This document shows positions 5,279 through 5,570 of a DNA stretch of 5,570 nucleotides, piece by piece. Position 1 is the first letter of the stretch, and each line of letters starts with the position of its first letter. The stretch comes from Actinomycetota bacterium (GTDB lineage: Bacteria; Actinomycetota; Thermoleophilia; Gaiellales; Gaiellaceae). Made by a program: the position numbers and the translations under genes. The notes beneath the pieces are model-generated. The model ran no database searches. It saw only the letters and a program-made list of their open reading frames with translations, and was not told where the DNA came from. The stretch lies in the NCBI GenBank assembly GCA_003136795.1, contig PLDP01000262.1:4963-10532 (forward strand), written 5' to 3'.

Positions 5279-5570
5279 TCGCTTCGAGCGCCGTCTCGGC
5301 GAGCAGCGGCACCGCGTGCTCGAAGATCGCCGCGCGCGTGTCTTCGCGCCCGAGCTCGCCGCGGATGAAGCGTCCGTAGATCGCCTCGCAGAAGACGGCC
5401 GCCTTCCAGAGCGCGAGCGCTTCGAACCACGCGAGCGGCTGCACTTCGCGGCCGCTGCGTTCTGTGTAGCGCTCGACGAGCTGTGCGCGCGTTGGAAAGC
5501 CGGGCTCGCCCGTCACCGGCGACGAGCCGAGCGCGCTGACGCGCCCGTTCGGCTCCGTGTAGGTCGCGAG
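5271..5570 (-). CDS. Phosphotransferase family protein (APH/ChoK-like, ACAD-associated), C-terminal part
   Basis: Partial gene cut by the right window edge; 99 C-terminal residues are visible and the frame is open to base 5570. The sequence has the tail typical of APH-like kinases found with ACAD10/11-type dehydrogenases: PVTGEPGFPTRAQLVERY (18-35 of the visible part), TERSGR, WFEALALWKAAVFCEAIYGR (48-67), and a closing helix with VPLLAETALEAIS. The catalytic HxD loop and metal-binding DxD would lie upstream, outside the window. Related kinases phosphorylate the 4-hydroxyl of 4-hydroxyacyl-CoAs (the kinase domain of ACAD10/11; LvaA in Pseudomonas levulinate catabolism), but many family members are uncharacterised. 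A GTG at 5516 is not the start, because conserved sequence (ATYTEP through LGSSPV) continues upstream in frame. The TAG stop overlaps the LLM gene end by eight bases, tail to tail. Confidence 0.85.
   Translation of the reverse strand, partial: LATYTEPNGRVSALGSSPVTGEPGFPTRAQLVERYTERSGREVQPLAWFEALALWKAAVFCEAIYGRFIRGELGREDTRAAIFEHAVPLLAETALEAIS

Noticed and set aside
5274..5516. GTG at 5516 as the start of a small 81-residue protein
   Set aside because: Open frame and family-like sequence continue to the window edge, so this is an internal codon of a larger phosphotransferase.
1..5570. tRNA, rRNA, CRISPR, insertion sequence, attachment site or rho-independent terminator
   Set aside because: No repeat-spacer pattern, transposase sequence, cloverleaf-like element or GC hairpin with T-run was seen, and nearly all bases are accounted for by family-supported genes.

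Overview
The window is GC-rich (roughly 70% by eye), with strong G/C bias at third codon positions and two GTG starts. It carries an F420-type luciferase-like oxidoreductase, an ACAD10/11-type acyl-CoA dehydrogenase and the tail of an ACAD-associated phosphotransferase. This combination fits an actinobacterium, possibly a soil lineage such as Thermoleophilia; the class is a guess and the phylum is only likely. No RNA gene, mobile element, CRISPR array or phage signal is visible.

Layout. Bases 1-2526, plus strand: a tightly overlapping gene train. It holds the C-terminal part of an enoyl-CoA hydratase, a zinc-free NADPH:quinone oxidoreductase-like protein, a short-chain dehydrogenase (SDR), and a small class I methyltransferase of the METTL7-like/UbiE-like type. 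Junctions are ATGA, GTGA and TGATG, so translational coupling is likely. Bases 2519-4261, minus strand: a YqgE/AlgH-family protein downstream of an ACAD10/11-like acyl-CoA dehydrogenase, in the same reading frame and separated only by one TAG codon. Bases 4280-5278, plus strand: an LLM-class (probably F420-dependent) oxidoreductase. Bases 5271-5570, minus strand: the C-terminal end of an APH/ChoK-like phosphotransferase that runs off the window.

Only 18 bases (4262-4279), between the divergent acyl-CoA dehydrogenase and LLM genes, are non-coding. Both convergent junctions overlap by exactly eight bases and have nearly the same sequence (CTAGTTGA and CTAGCTGA).

Function. The genes look like acyl-CoA and redox catabolism: dehydrogenation (ACAD), hydration (enoyl-CoA hydratase), alcohol oxidation (SDR) and enone or quinone reduction (QOR-like, LLM). 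The phosphotransferase and the ACAD10/11-like enzyme lie on one strand in the order in which their domains are fused in mammalian ACAD10/ACAD11. Related pairs process 4-hydroxyacyl-CoA through a 4-phospho intermediate, so 4-hydroxy acid or lactone catabolism is a reasonable but unproven hypothesis. I see no strong evidence for a wholly new system. The most interesting points are gene architecture: the 18-base divergent promoter, the stop-abutting-start fusion-like junction, and the repeated convergent stop overlaps.
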